Below the pieces are notes generated by a model, which did not search any database, was not told where the DNA came from, and was given only the letters and a program-made list of their open reading frames with translations. Below, one piece after another: positions 1 to 8,240 of a DNA stretch of 32,693 nt. The stretch's first letter is position 1; each line of letters begins with the position of its first letter. The stretch is from Methyloprofundus sp. (GTDB lineage: Bacteria > Pseudomonadota > Gammaproteobacteria > Methylococcales > Methylomonadaceae). The stretch covers positions 1 to 32,693 of the forward strand of contig JAQRMR010000058.1 in the NCBI GenBank assembly GCA_028599115.1. Direction: 5' to 3'. A program made the position numbers and the translations under genes.

Positions 1-743
1 GGCGCATGGTCCGAAAATCGCTCTTCTTTATAAATAGAGCTAGATAAGACTTTATCTTTAAGTGCTTCGCTAATAACATGGTAGTCAATGCGCCAGCCGG
101 TGTTATTTTTCCAAGCTTGTCCACGGTTAGACCACCAAGTATATTGTTCGGCTTCGTTATTAACTAGGCGAAAAGCATCATGCCAAGGATTTTTATAGAA
201 TAATTCATCTAACCAGGCGCGTTCTGCGGGTAAAAAACCAGAATTTTTTTGATTAGGCTTCCAGTTTTTTAAATCAATTTCTTTATGGGCAATATTCCAA
301 TCGCCACAAATAATGTAATCCCTGTTGTCTTTGGCGCGTTCTTGTAAAAATGGTAAAAACCGATCCATGACACTGTATTTAAACTCTTGGCGCTCTTCTT
401 TAGATGAACCAGAAGGGAGGTAAAGTGAAATAACGCTTAGATTACCAATTTGTACTTCTAAGTACCGCCCTTCGTAGTCAACATCATCAAACCCCATGCC
501 TTCAATGACTTTGTCGGGTTTGTGTTTGCTGTAAATAGCGACTCCGCTGTAGCCTTTTTTAACGGCGCTATGAAAATAGCTAGAATAGCCTTCGGGATGA
601 AATGCAGCGGCGGTTAGTTGGTCGGGCTGTGCTTTAGTCTCTTGTATGCAGATGACATCGGCATTTTGTTTTGCCATCCAAGGAAAGAAGCCTTTGCGCT
701 CTGCGGCGCGAATTCCATTTGTATTAACAGTGATAATGCGCAT
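1..743 (-). CDS. xthA: Exonuclease III / AP endonuclease, ExoA-Crc type (3' end cut off by window)
   Basis: This is a base-excision repair enzyme of the exonuclease III family, which cuts DNA 5' of abasic sites. I translated the minus strand from the ATG at 743; 247 codons are present and the frame leaves the window at position 1. Catalytic motifs are visible in order: QETKA near the N-terminus (metal-binding Glu), GDWNIAH in the middle (Asp and Asn) and SDHAP at the extreme end (Asp-His). The last should lie only about ten residues before the usual C-terminus, so little is missing. The overall sequence (start MRIITVNTNGIRAAERKG, plus SWW-like and GWRIDYH segments) resembles the branch that also contains Pseudomonas Crc. 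Crc has lost these catalytic residues; they are intact here, so I call an active nuclease rather than a Crc-like RNA-binding regulator. It is divergent from rpmE. Confidence 0.9.
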   Translation of the reverse strand, partial: MRIITVNTNGIRAAERKGFFPWMAKQNADVICIQETKAQPDQLTAAAFHPEGYSSYFHSAVKKGYSGVAIYSKHKPDKVIEGMGFDDVDYEGRYLEVQIGNLSVISLYLPSGSSKEERQEFKYSVMDRFLPFLQERAKDNRDYIICGDWNIAHKEIDLKNWKPNQKNSGFLPAERAWLDELFYKNPWHDAFRLVNNEAEQYTWWSNRGQAWKNNTGWRIDYHVISEALKDKVLSSSIYKEERFSDHA

Positions 744-760
744 AATTTGTAAGGGGTTAC

Positions 761-789
761 TTGCGAAATTTGGTATGATAAAGTATTAT
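761..789 (+). promoter_or_regulatory. Predicted sigma70-type promoter for rpmE
   Basis: TTGCGA (761-766) and TATTAT (784-789) are separated by 17 bp. This gives 4/6 and 5/6 matches to the -35 and -10 consensus. The site lies in the 97-bp gap between the divergent exonuclease III and rpmE genes, about 50 bp before the rpmE start. It is a prediction from sequence only. Confidence 0.45.
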
Positions 790-840
790 ACTCTGTTCTA
801 AATTGTGTTAGTCGATTTTTAGACATTTATTAAGGTCATT

Positions 841-1041
841 ATGAAACCAGAAATTCACCCAGAATATAGCCAAATCACTGTTACTTGTGGTTGTGGAAAC
901 GAGTTTATTACAGGCTCTGTACTAGGCAAAGATTTGAACATTGAAGTATGTTCAGCTTGTCACCCTTTCTTCACTGGTAAGCAGCGTGTTGTTGATACAG
1001 CTGGCCGTGTAGATAAATTCCGTAAGCGTTATAGCCAGTAG
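841..1041 (+). CDS. rpmE: 50S ribosomal protein L31, zinc-binding (C+) form
   Basis: This is a 66-residue protein of the large ribosomal subunit. The signature is clear: an N-terminal KPEIHPEY segment, then CGCGN and [13 protein letters not shown], then a basic tail. Four cysteines (C16, C18, C37, C40) form the zinc site typical of the RpmE type. The zinc-free paralogue (RpmE2/YkgM) lacks these residues. An AAGG ribosome binding site sits about 7 nt upstream of the ATG. gltA follows after only 41 bp with no hairpin terminator visible, so partial co-transcription with gltA is possible. Confidence 0.96.
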   Translation: MKPEIHPEYSQITVTCGCGNEFITGSVLGKDLNIEVCSACHPFFTGKQRVVDTAGRVDKFRKRYSQ

Positions 1042-1082
1042 GTTATTTCGACGCTTCGTAAAAAAAAGCATAGGAAACATCA

Positions 1083-2378
1083 ATGACAGAAGAAACATTA
1101 ACCATACGCAATAATTCAACAGGAAAGGAAGCAGATTTTTCTTTGCTTAAAGGAACAATTGGTACGCCTGTTATTGATGTCAGTTCGTTGAACAAAAAAA
1201 TGGGGTTATTTACTTATGATCCTGGTTTTATGTCGACATCGAGCTGTAAAAGCGCTATTACTTATATAGATGGAGAGAAAGGGGTCTTGTTGTATCGAGG
1301 CTACCCTATCGATCAACTTGCTGAGAAATGTTCATTTCTTGAGGTTGCCCATTTGTTGATGAATGGCGAGCTTGCGAGCGATAGTAAGCAAGCAGAGTTT
1401 GAGCATGAAGTAGGGCAGCATGCAATGCTTCATGAAGCCATGCGTAGCTTTATTGATGGCTTTCATTATGATGCTCATCCGATGGCGATGATGGTGGGGA
1501 TTGTTGGTTCCTTATCTGCTTTCTATCATAGTGAGCTGGATATGAATGATCCAGAACATCGTAGAATTTCAGCGATGCGTATGCTAGCTAAAATGCCTGT
1601 GATTGCGGCAGCATGTTACCGACACTCAATTGGTTTCCCTTTTGTGTATCCTCGCTCAGATCTGAGTTATTGTGAAAACTTTCTTAATATGATGTTTTCC
1701 CTGCCGTCTCAGAAATATATCGATAAAGATAATTATATTGACCCTGTCGCGGTTAAGGCACTTAATTTATTATTTATTCTTCATGCTGATCATGAGCAAA
1801 ATGCGAGTACATCAACTGTACGCTTAGCAAGTAGTACTGGGGCTAACCCTTATGCTTGTATTGCTGCTGGTATTGGTGCGCTTTGGGGGCCTGCACATGG
1901 TGGGGCAAATGAAGCTGTATTAAGTATGTTGGAAGAAATTGGAACGGTTGACCGAATTCCAATGTTTATCGAAAAAGCGAAAGACAAAAATGATCCTTTC
2001 CGTTTGATGGGTTTTGGACATCGAGTTTATAAGAACTTTGATCCTAGAGCGACAATTATTCGTAAAGCTTGTTATGAGGTTTTAGAAGGCTTGGCAGGGT
2101 CAGAAAAAGATCCATTGTTTGAGCTGGCGCTAGAGCTTGAAAAATACGCATTGAATGATGAGTATTTTATTGAGAAAAAATTGTATCCTAACGTTGATTT
2201 TTATTCGGGCATTATTTATAAGGCACTGAATATTCCAGTTGATATGTTTACGGTTATGTTTACCATTGCAAGAACAGCTGGTTGGGTATCGCATTGGCTA
2301 GAAATGATGGCAGAACCTGGGCAGCGTATTGGCCGCCCAAGACAAATATATACAGGGCATGATATTCGTAATATATAA
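1083..2378 (+). CDS. gltA: Citrate synthase (type II, hexameric)
   Basis: Citrate synthase condenses acetyl-CoA with oxaloacetate to give citrate, the entry step of the TCA cycle. The 431-residue length and the extended N-terminal region match the long Gram-negative, NADH-inhibited form. The catalytic triad is visible as H272 ([10 protein letters not shown]), H313 ([14 protein letters not shown]) and D372 (NVDFYSG). The substrate-binding LHADHEQN segment is at 233-240. An AGGAAAC ribosome binding site precedes the ATG. A terminator hairpin follows about 55 bp after the stop. In a methanotroph this step serves mainly biosynthesis, because carbon enters through formaldehyde assimilation. Confidence 0.96.
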   Translation: MTEETLTIRNNSTGKEADFSLLKGTIGTPVIDVSSLNKKMGLFTYDPGFMSTSSCKSAITYIDGEKGVLLYRGYPIDQLAEKCSFLEVAHLLMNGELASDSKQAEFEHEVGQHAMLHEAMRSFIDGFHYDAHPMAMMVGIVGSLSAFYHSELDMNDPEHRRISAMRMLAKMPVIAAACYRHSIGFPFVYPRSDLSYCENFLNMMFSLPSQKYIDKDNYIDPVAVKALNLLFILHADHEQNASTSTVRLASSTGANPYACIAAGIGALWGPAHGGANEAVLSMLEEIGTVDRIPMFIEKAKDKNDPFRLMGFGHRVYKNFDPRATIIRKACYEVLEGLAGSEKDPLFELALELEKYALNDEYFIEKKLYPNVDFYSGIIYKALNIPVDMFTVMFTIARTAGWVSHWLEMMAEPGQRIGRPRQIYTGHDIRNI

Positions 2379-2433
2379 GATTTAAAATGTGATTGCTGAG
2401 ATGCTTCGTGAAGCTGTTCAGTAATAATAGTAG

Positions 2434-2460
2434 AAAAAGCAGCTGATGGCTGCTTTTTTT
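2434..2460 (+). terminator. Rho-independent terminator of gltA
   Basis: Stem arms AAAAAGCAGC (2434-2443) and GCTGCTTTTT (2449-2458) enclose a TGATG loop. The structure runs into a T tract ending at 2460. It lies 55 bp after the gltA stop. Confidence 0.85.
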
Positions 2461-2555
2461 ATGCCTGTTAGAAACAGGAGCGCAATGATGTTTTTATTGT
2501 TACCTTTGTCATTACACTAGCAAGTAGAGTATGCGCCTTAAGTTAAGCATTTTGC

Positions 2556-2625
2556 GTAGGATGTGCTGAGGCACGAAGCGCATCTTTGTATCGCTGGTGC
2601 GCTTCCTATCGTCAGCACATCCTAC
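2556..2625. repeat. Palindromic intergenic repeat (REP-like)
   Basis: The two ends are inverted copies. GTAGGATGTGCTGA opens the left arm (2556-2569) and TCAGCACATCCTAC closes the right arm (2612-2625). Both arms then reach an AAGCGC/GCGCTT block nearer the centre, with small differences between them. The element could fold into one long hairpin. GTAGG...CCTAC palindromes of this general kind are common dispersed elements in proteobacterial intergenic DNA. Only one copy is present in this window, so dispersal is inferred. Confidence 0.6.
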
Positions 2626-2686
2626 CTTTTTTCTGAATTTAATGGCTGTGAGGGTATGCTCCAAACTGCCTCAATAGGGTGTTATG

Positions 2687-2709
2687 AAAAAAGGGGGTGC
2701 GGTGCGCCC
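2687..2709 (-). terminator. Possible terminator of mrcA
   Basis: On the minus strand, GGGCGC (2709-2704) can pair with GCACCC (2700-2695) with one mismatch. A CC and a run of six T follow. The position, 37-60 bp after the mrcA stop, is right, but the stem is weak. Confidence 0.35.
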
Positions 2710-2745
2710 TCGACAGCTTATAGTCAGCATACGAAATGACATAGT

Positions 2746-5103
2746 CTAAAATAAAGCTTCCGTTGTTTGTGGTGTGTTTTCTCCTGAGCCATCTTTTTCA
2801 TCAATATCTAAAAGGGGGGTTGGCATGGGTGCATACTCAGTTGGAATATTTTCATCTCTAAAAAACTCCCAATAACTAAATTCAGAGGCTTTTTCTTCTT
2901 GGCTTAGTAAACTTGTTTTTTTATCCAGTAATATTTTAGTGATACCGGTTGGTGGTAAGAGTTCGTGCTCTGGTTTGTTTTGCAGTGCTACACGCATAAA
3001 ATCAATCCATAAAGGGAGAGCGGCTTTTCCGCCTGTCTCCCAAGGACCTAAGCTTTTAGAGTCATCCCTGCCAACCCATGCAATACCGACGATATCTTTT
3101 GTGTAGCCGTTAAACCAGGCGTCTTTTTGCTTATTAGTGGTGCCCGTTTTTCCTGCTAAATCAGTGCGGTTTAGTGCTTTAGCTTTAACTCCGGTACCTC
3201 GGCGTACAACATCACGAAGTAATGAATTCATTAAAAAATTGACGGGTTTAGATATAATGCGAGGTGCCTGACTGACTGTGTTTTGATTGGCGCAGTCTGC
3301 ACAGGCAAGTAAAGGGGAGGCTTGAAAAATGACATCTCCCTTTGCTGACTCGATACGGTCAATAAAATAAGGCTGAATTAAAAAGCCGCCATTAGCAAAA
3401 ACAGAGTACATACGAGCCATTTCTAATGGTGATGCGTAGCCGCTTCCAAGAGCTAAGGAAAGTTTTTGAGAGAGTTGTTCGGCGATGAAGCCAAAGCGGA
3501 GCGCAGTATCTGTTACGCTAGGTATGCCAAGTGAGCGTAATAACCGAATTGAGATTAAGTTGCGTGAAAGTCTAAGTGCTGTGCGTATGCTGGTGGGGCC
3601 GTAAAACTTATGGCTATAGTTTTCTGGTCTCCACTCGGTCGTTTGTGTGTTATCGCCAACAATAGGTGCATCGTTGATAAGGCTAGCCACGGTGTAGTTA
3701 TTTTCTAGTGCGGTGGTATAAATAATAGGTTTAAACCCTGAGCCCGGCTGTCTTTTTGCTTGTATCGCGCGGTTGTATTTGTTGTTAAAAAATGAATAGC
3801 CTCCTGAAAGGGCTAAAATAGCGCCATTATTTGGACTTAAGGCGACAAAGGCGCTTTGAGCTTCAGGTTTTTGGGCAAGCACCCAGGTGTCATTGTTTTT
3901 TCTAACTCGAAAAGTATCCCCTTGTTTGAGAATATCTAAAAAAGAGTGTATTTCTTGTTTGCGACTTTTATTTTGCGCAGTTGAAGTGCTATAAGGGGAA
4001 TCTTTCCAAAATAAAGTGATGGTGGTGTTATCTTTAAGTTTGGCGGTTAGTTTTTCTTTGTCTATGAAAGTGACTTGGGCGGCAAAGGTGTGGCCTATGT
4101 TAGGAGTATTAGTGAGTGCAATATTTTTTTCGCGGTTATTTCGGTAACTATAGCGCTCATCATAGTGATGTAAGTTTGTTCTCAAGCTGTTTGTTGCTGC
4201 GCCTTGTAGTGTTGAGTTAATCGTTGTATAAACTTTTAACCCAGAGGTATAAGCTGACTCTTCGCCATATAGGTTAATAATGTCGTTACGAACCATTTCA
4301 GCTATATAAGGGGCATAAAGCTCTCGTTGATTAGTATAGCGATGGGCGGTCACTTCTGCGGAGCTTGCTAGTGTGTATTCTGCATTGTTAATGTAGCCTA
4401 GCTCAAGCATGCGTCCCAGTACGTAATTGCGACGAATTAATGCGCGCCTGGGGTTTGATATGGGGTTGTATAGTGAGGGAGCTTTGGGGAGGCCTGCAAT
4501 CATTGCTAATTCGGCAAGTGTTAATTCTGCTAAGGGGCGGTGGTAATAAATATCAGCTGCTGCAGCAATGCCGTAAGACCTTTGGCCAAGATATATTTTA
4601 TTAAAATAAAGTTCTAATATTTCATGCTTAGTGAGTTCTGATTCAATTTTAAAAGATAGGATAATTTCTTTGATTTTTCGGGTGTAGGTTTTTTCGTTAG
4701 AGAGTAGAAAGTTTCGCGCGACTTGCATGGTAATAGTGCTGCCACCCTGTTTCTTTTTGCCAGTTAATATAAGCTGAATAACAGCGCGAGCTAAGCCTTT
4801 ATAGTCAACACCAGAGTGAGTAAAAAAGTTCGCGTCTTCAGAGGCGGTAAAGGCATTGATTAGTTGTTTAGGGGTGTTATTAATTGAAATTGGGCTGCGA
4901 ATTTTTTCACCGAACTGCTCAATGAGTAGCCCGTCTGAGCTGTAAACACTTAGGGGTTGGTTGTATGTGACACTTCTAAGAATCTGTGTATCAGGTAGTT
5001 CGTTACGCAGTTGCTGGTAAGCGATATAGCAAGTTACTAATCCAATAGCAGACAAACTAAGGAGCGAAATTAAGCCCCATTTTAAAATTTGTTTAAGAGT
5101 CAT
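2746..5103 (-). CDS. mrcA: Penicillin-binding protein 1A (bifunctional transglycosylase/transpeptidase)
   Basis: This class A PBP polymerises and cross-links peptidoglycan on the outer face of the inner membrane. The 785 residues show: a short cytoplasmic start and membrane helix (about 8-29); a GT51 glycosyltransferase domain with catalytic E89 in SEDANFFTHSG and the QGGSTITMQ motif at 119-127; an OB-like insert (about 310-405), as in PBP1A proteins; and a transpeptidase with S455-x-x-K458 (GSGFK), S513-R-N515 and K652-T-G-T655. All catalytic motifs are intact. The gene is divergent from pilM, the conserved arrangement in many gammaproteobacteria (mrcA/ponA next to pilMNOPQ). The ATG at 5103 has only a weak ribosome binding site. 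Confidence 0.95.
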   Translation of the reverse strand: MTLKQILKWGLISLLSLSAIGLVTCYIAYQQLRNELPDTQILRSVTYNQPLSVYSSDGLLIEQFGEKIRSPISINNTPKQLINAFTASEDANFFTHSGVDYKGLARAVIQLILTGKKKQGGSTITMQVARNFLLSNEKTYTRKIKEIILSFKIESELTKHEILELYFNKIYLGQRSYGIAAAADIYYHRPLAELTLAELAMIAGLPKAPSLYNPISNPRRALIRRNYVLGRMLELGYINNAEYTLASSAEVTAHRYTNQRELYAPYIAEMVRNDIINLYGEESAYTSGLKVYTTINSTLQGAATNSLRTNLHHYDERYSYRNNREKNIALTNTPNIGHTFAAQVTFIDKEKLTAKLKDNTTITLFWKDSPYSTSTAQNKSRKQEIHSFLDILKQGDTFRVRKNNDTWVLAQKPEAQSAFVALSPNNGAILALSGGYSFFNNKYNRAIQAKRQPGSGFKPIIYTTALENNYTVASLINDAPIVGDNTQTTEWRPENYSHKFYGPTSIRTALRLSRNLISIRLLRSLGIPSVTDTALRFGFIAEQLSQKLSLALGSGYASPLEMARMYSVFANGGFLIQPYFIDRIESAKGDVIFQASPLLACADCANQNTVSQAPRIISKPVNFLMNSLLRDVVRRGTGVKAKALNRTDLAGKTGTTNKQKDAWFNGYTKDIVGIAWVGRDDSKSLGPWETGGKAALPLWIDFMRVALQNKPEHELLPPTGITKILLDKKTSLLSQEEKASEFSYWEFFRDENIPTEYAPMPTPLLDIDEKDGSGENTPQTTEALF

Positions 5104-5424
5104 GTCTTTTGTGAATAATTTCGAAATTAAAATTTTAAATAAGTATATAGTAAATAGTTATAAAAGTTAGGGCGTGATATGCTCTAAATTAGTATTATTT
5201 CTAATGTACCTTGTTTTTCTTTGCTATTGAGAACAGAATAAAATAGAAGTAATGTTTATTTATTTAAGAGTTTTGAACAAATTTAGTAAGCTATGTAGCC
5301 AGGAGTACTTTGTTTGTATTTCATTGGTTTATGTGCAATACATGAAATCTACATTATGTGTGATTAGTGTTTTTTCGGGCATAATTAAGTGTACTCGTAA
5401 TGTTAATAAAGACAGAGTTATTAT
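5104..5424. other. Divergent promoter region between mrcA and pilM
   Basis: This 321-bp AT-rich gap must carry the promoters of mrcA (leftward) and of the pil operon (rightward). CATAAT at 5380-5385 is a possible -10 for pilM, but no good -35 stands 16-18 bp upstream. A TATACT-like string on the minus strand near 5145 is a possible -10 for mrcA. I saw no ORF, RNA fold or clear inverted repeat. Confidence 0.5.
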
Positions 5425-6483
5425 ATGAAATGGTTTAATCGTAAGTCTGAGCGTATTTTAGGGATTGATATAAGTACGGCAGCAATTAAGTTACTGGAAT
5501 TGAGCAAAACATCAGAAGGATATAAAGTTGAGAGCTATGCTGTTCGACCTATACCGGAAGGTGTTTTAGTAAATAATGACCCAGAAGATATGGAAGTTAT
5601 TTCTGAAACAATTCGTGATGTCTTGAAGCAAGCAAACACAAAGGTACGCAGTGCAAGTATTGCTATAGCCGAATCAGATGTATTTAGAAAAGTAATCACA
5701 ATGCCAGCAGGGTTCTCTGATTCTGAAATGGAAGAACAGATTATTATTGATGCTGATCAATATATCCCTTACCCATTAGATGAAGTCCGCTTTGATTTTG
5801 AAGTGATAGAAACAGATGAAAAAACGGATACTGCTGAAGTGTTGTTAGTTGCATCGAGAATGGAAAACATTGATGAGCGAGTAGCAATACTAGAGTTGGC
5901 CGATGTAGTGACGAAAGTGGTTGATTTAGAAACCTTTGTTATGGTTGACGCATTATCTTTACTTGCCAATGATTTACCTAATAAAGGGGCAGATCAAACC
6001 ATAGCAATGGTTGATATCGGTGCTTCTATTATTAGTTTAAATGTCGTTCGTGATGGGCGGTCTATTTATGCGCGTGATCAAACTTTGGGTGGCCGGCAGT
6101 TAACAGAGGAAATTCAACGAATTTATGGCTATTCATTTGAAGAGGCAGGGAGGGCTAAGAAAAGTGCTAATGCACCTGAAGGATATAATACAGAGGCATT
6201 AGAGCCGTTTAAGCGGGCAATTGTGCAGCAGATAGCAAGGGCGCTGCAAGTATTTTATTCATCTGCAGCAAGAGAGGATATTGATAGCATTGTTTTCTCT
6301 GGAGGTTGTGCGTCTATCGAGGGAATAGCGGAGCTAGTAGAAGTGGATCAAAAATGCCCTGTTTTAATTGCAAACCCTTTCCATAGCATGGCTGTAGCAA
6401 AAAATATAAATGAACAAAGCTTAAATGCTGATGCACCTGCATTGATGGTGGCTTGTGGTTTAGCGCTAAGGAGTTTTGACTAA
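5425..6483 (+). CDS. pilM: Type IV pilus assembly protein PilM
   Basis: PilM is a cytoplasmic actin/FtsA-like ATP-binding protein. It holds the short N-terminal tail of PilN and so links the cytoplasmic motor side to the PilNOP alignment complex. The 352 residues carry the actin-fold phosphate-binding segments: GIDISTAAIKLLEL at about 13-26, VDIGAS near 198 and FSGGCASIEG near 291-300. The length is normal for the family. Its TAA stop shares one base with the pilN ATG (TAATG at 6481-6485), which implies translational coupling. It is the first gene of the operon and is divergent from mrcA. Confidence 0.94.
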   Translation: MKWFNRKSERILGIDISTAAIKLLELSKTSEGYKVESYAVRPIPEGVLVNNDPEDMEVISETIRDVLKQANTKVRSASIAIAESDVFRKVITMPAGFSDSEMEEQIIIDADQYIPYPLDEVRFDFEVIETDEKTDTAEVLLVASRMENIDERVAILELADVVTKVVDLETFVMVDALSLLANDLPNKGADQTIAMVDIGASIISLNVVRDGRSIYARDQTLGGRQLTEEIQRIYGYSFEEAGRAKKSANAPEGYNTEALEPFKRAIVQQIARALQVFYSSAAREDIDSIVFSGGCASIEGIAELVEVDQKCPVLIANPFHSMAVAKNINEQSLNADAPALMVACGLALRSFD

Positions 6484-7049
6484 TGGCTCGAATTAACTTA
6501 TTACCGTGGCGAGAAGCGTTACGTAAGAAAAAGCAGAATGATTTCTTTGTTGGAATAGGGGGGAGTGCTATTTTTGCAATTGCTGTCGTACTTTCTTATT
6601 TATATTATTTAAACGGAGAGATTGAGACGCAGCAGAACATGCGAGCGAAAGTGGAACAAAAAACTAAAGAGCTGCGTTTAGTAACTAAGAAAATTAGGGA
6701 TATAAAAAAGAAGAAAACTATTATTGACGATAAAATGATGGCGATACAAAAATTGCAAAATAGCCGACAAGTTGTTGTACATTTTATGGATGAAGTAGGA
6801 AAGGTTATTCCTGATGGTGTGCACTTAACAGAAATTAAGCAAGGTGATGCACAGGTCTCGGTTAAAGGTAAAACCCAATCAAATGCACGTATTTCAGAAT
6901 TAATGAGAAATATTGATAATTCAGATTGGCTGGTCGCTCCTGAAATTAGTGTTATCGAAATGGGAAAAAAAGGAGCTAGTGGTAAGTTAAGTGATTTTAC
7001 ACTTACTCTTAAGCAACGTAAGAATGAAACCAAAGAAGAGGATCAGTAA
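6483..7049 (+). CDS. pilN: Type IV pilus assembly protein PilN
   Basis: PilN is a bitopic inner-membrane protein of the pilus alignment complex. Residues 1-9 (MARINLLPW) are the conserved cytoplasmic motif that docks into PilM. A single transmembrane helix follows at about 22-44. A lysine-rich coiled-coil stretch runs to about 85. The rest is a small periplasmic alpha/beta domain that pairs with PilO. The 188-residue length fits the family. Both ends overlap their neighbours by one base through TAATG junctions. Confidence 0.93.
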   Translation: MARINLLPWREALRKKKQNDFFVGIGGSAIFAIAVVLSYLYYLNGEIETQQNMRAKVEQKTKELRLVTKKIRDIKKKKTIIDDKMMAIQKLQNSRQVVVHFMDEVGKVIPDGVHLTEIKQGDAQVSVKGKTQSNARISELMRNIDNSDWLVAPEISVIEMGKKGASGKLSDFTLTLKQRKNETKEEDQ

Positions 7050-8212
7050 TGGATCTATCTGAAATTAATTGGGATATTAATGAGGCGGGTGGCTGGCCTG
7101 TTCCCTTGAAAATATCAGCTGGGCTACTTGTTTTTTTCTTAATCATTGGTGGGGGGCATTATCAATTTACCAGTGATAAATTAAATGATTTAAACAGAGA
7201 GAAGGTTGAACTGCAAACCGCTATAAATTCTTATGGAACTGAATGGCGCATGGCTTTAAATTTAAAACTACATCAACAGCAATATAAAACAATTGAGGCA
7301 GCACTGGCTGAAATGATGCGCTTGATGCCAAGCGAAGCTGAAATGGCTAATTTGTTGGTCGATATTTCACAAACAGGTGTATCAAGTGGCTTGGAGTGTA
7401 ATTTATTTAAGCCTGCTGGAAAAATCACTCGTGATGATGTTGTTGCTTTACCTATTAATATTAAAGTGCAAGGGATGTATAAGGAGTTAGGCGTATTTGT
7501 CGGGGGGCTAGCAGCCTTACCTAGAATTGTCACAATAAAAGACATTCAAATTTCTCCTTTAAAAGAGAACAGCCTATTAAAGATGGCAGCAACTATCACG
7601 ACGTACCAAGAAATAGAGGCAGGAGAAGAGCAGAAACCAGCGCTAATGGATAATAGTCACCTAGTGTGCTTTAAGGATGAAGGTTTGATTATCGAAGGGT
7701 GTACTAAAACAAGTGAAGTTAAGTTATCTGAGTTTCCTGAGTTGGCTCAACGATTAAAGAAGGAAAGGGAAGATTCGACTCCTATTCGTGTTGGCGAGAT
7801 TAAAAAAATGCCACCTCTTGAAGTGTTTACATTTAATCCTAAGGAGATAAGAGACCCATTTAGCTCAAAGGTTCCTGGCAAGTATGGGGAAGGAAATTTA
7901 GACCAAGAGAAAAGTGGAATATTTCCAGATTTTGATCGAAAAAAAGGTGTTTTAGAAAATGTATCGCTCGATACTCTTAAGTTAATTGGGACTATAAAAA
8001 AGAAAAATAATCCCATTAAGTGGGGTTTAATTAAAGTAGCAAGTGGGAAGGTTCATCGAGTAAAAAAAGGAAGTTACTTGGGGAAAAATTATGGAGAAAT
8101 TATTGACATTTCATCTGCTAAAATAGACATTATGGAAATTATTCCAAATGGGCAAGGCGGTTGGGAAGAAAGAGCGGCATCAATTGCTTTATCAAAAGCT
8201 GACGAGAAGTGA
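7049..8212 (+). CDS. pilO-pilP: PilO-PilP fusion protein (type IV pilus inner-membrane alignment complex)
   Basis: One 387-residue frame covers what are normally two genes. Residues 1-192 look like PilO: a cytoplasmic start, a membrane helix at about 21-37, a coiled coil, then a periplasmic alpha/beta domain ending in ATITTYQEIE. Residues about 225-387 look like PilP: a Pro-rich extended segment leading to TFNPKEIRDPFSS (261-273), then the beta-domain from LDTLKLIGTI (308-317) to the end. PilP is normally a separate inner-membrane lipoprotein of about 175 residues. Here no signal peptide precedes it; only a lipobox-like LIIEGC (213-218) in a charged context remains. A TAATG at 7644-7648, the same junction used between pilM/pilN and pilN/pilO, lies out of the PilO frame. 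Tethering would be supplied by the PilO helix. A true fusion is favoured, but a single-base error cannot be excluded. Confidence 0.85.
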   Translation: MDLSEINWDINEAGGWPVPLKISAGLLVFFLIIGGGHYQFTSDKLNDLNREKVELQTAINSYGTEWRMALNLKLHQQQYKTIEAALAEMMRLMPSEAEMANLLVDISQTGVSSGLECNLFKPAGKITRDDVVALPINIKVQGMYKELGVFVGGLAALPRIVTIKDIQISPLKENSLLKMAATITTYQEIEAGEEQKPALMDNSHLVCFKDEGLIIEGCTKTSEVKLSEFPELAQRLKKEREDSTPIRVGEIKKMPPLEVFTFNPKEIRDPFSSKVPGKYGEGNLDQEKSGIFPDFDRKKGVLENVSLDTLKLIGTIKKKNNPIKWGLIKVASGKVHRVKKGSYLGKNYGEIIDISSAKIDIMEIIPNGQGGWEERAASIALSKADEK

Positions 8213-8240
8213 TATAAAAATTAAACAAGGCGGGTGGGGT

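Larger units (their letters stand above)
2379..2745. other. Intergenic region between convergent gltA and mrcA
   Basis: This 367-bp gene-free stretch lies between two convergent genes. It holds the gltA terminator (2434-2460), a 70-bp imperfect palindromic repeat (2556-2625) and a weak candidate terminator for mrcA (2687-2709). I saw no convincing small open frame and no tRNA-like fold in the remainder. Confidence 0.7.

Noticed and set aside
614-826. A 70-codon minus-strand frame over the 5' end of the exonuclease III gene
   Set aside because: It is out of frame with the clear exonuclease III coding sequence, which shows all catalytic motifs in the neighbouring frame.
8148-8240. Upstream extension of pilQ
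   Set aside because: It overlaps the end of pilO-pilP and would place 31 residues before an otherwise good signal peptide that begins at 8241.
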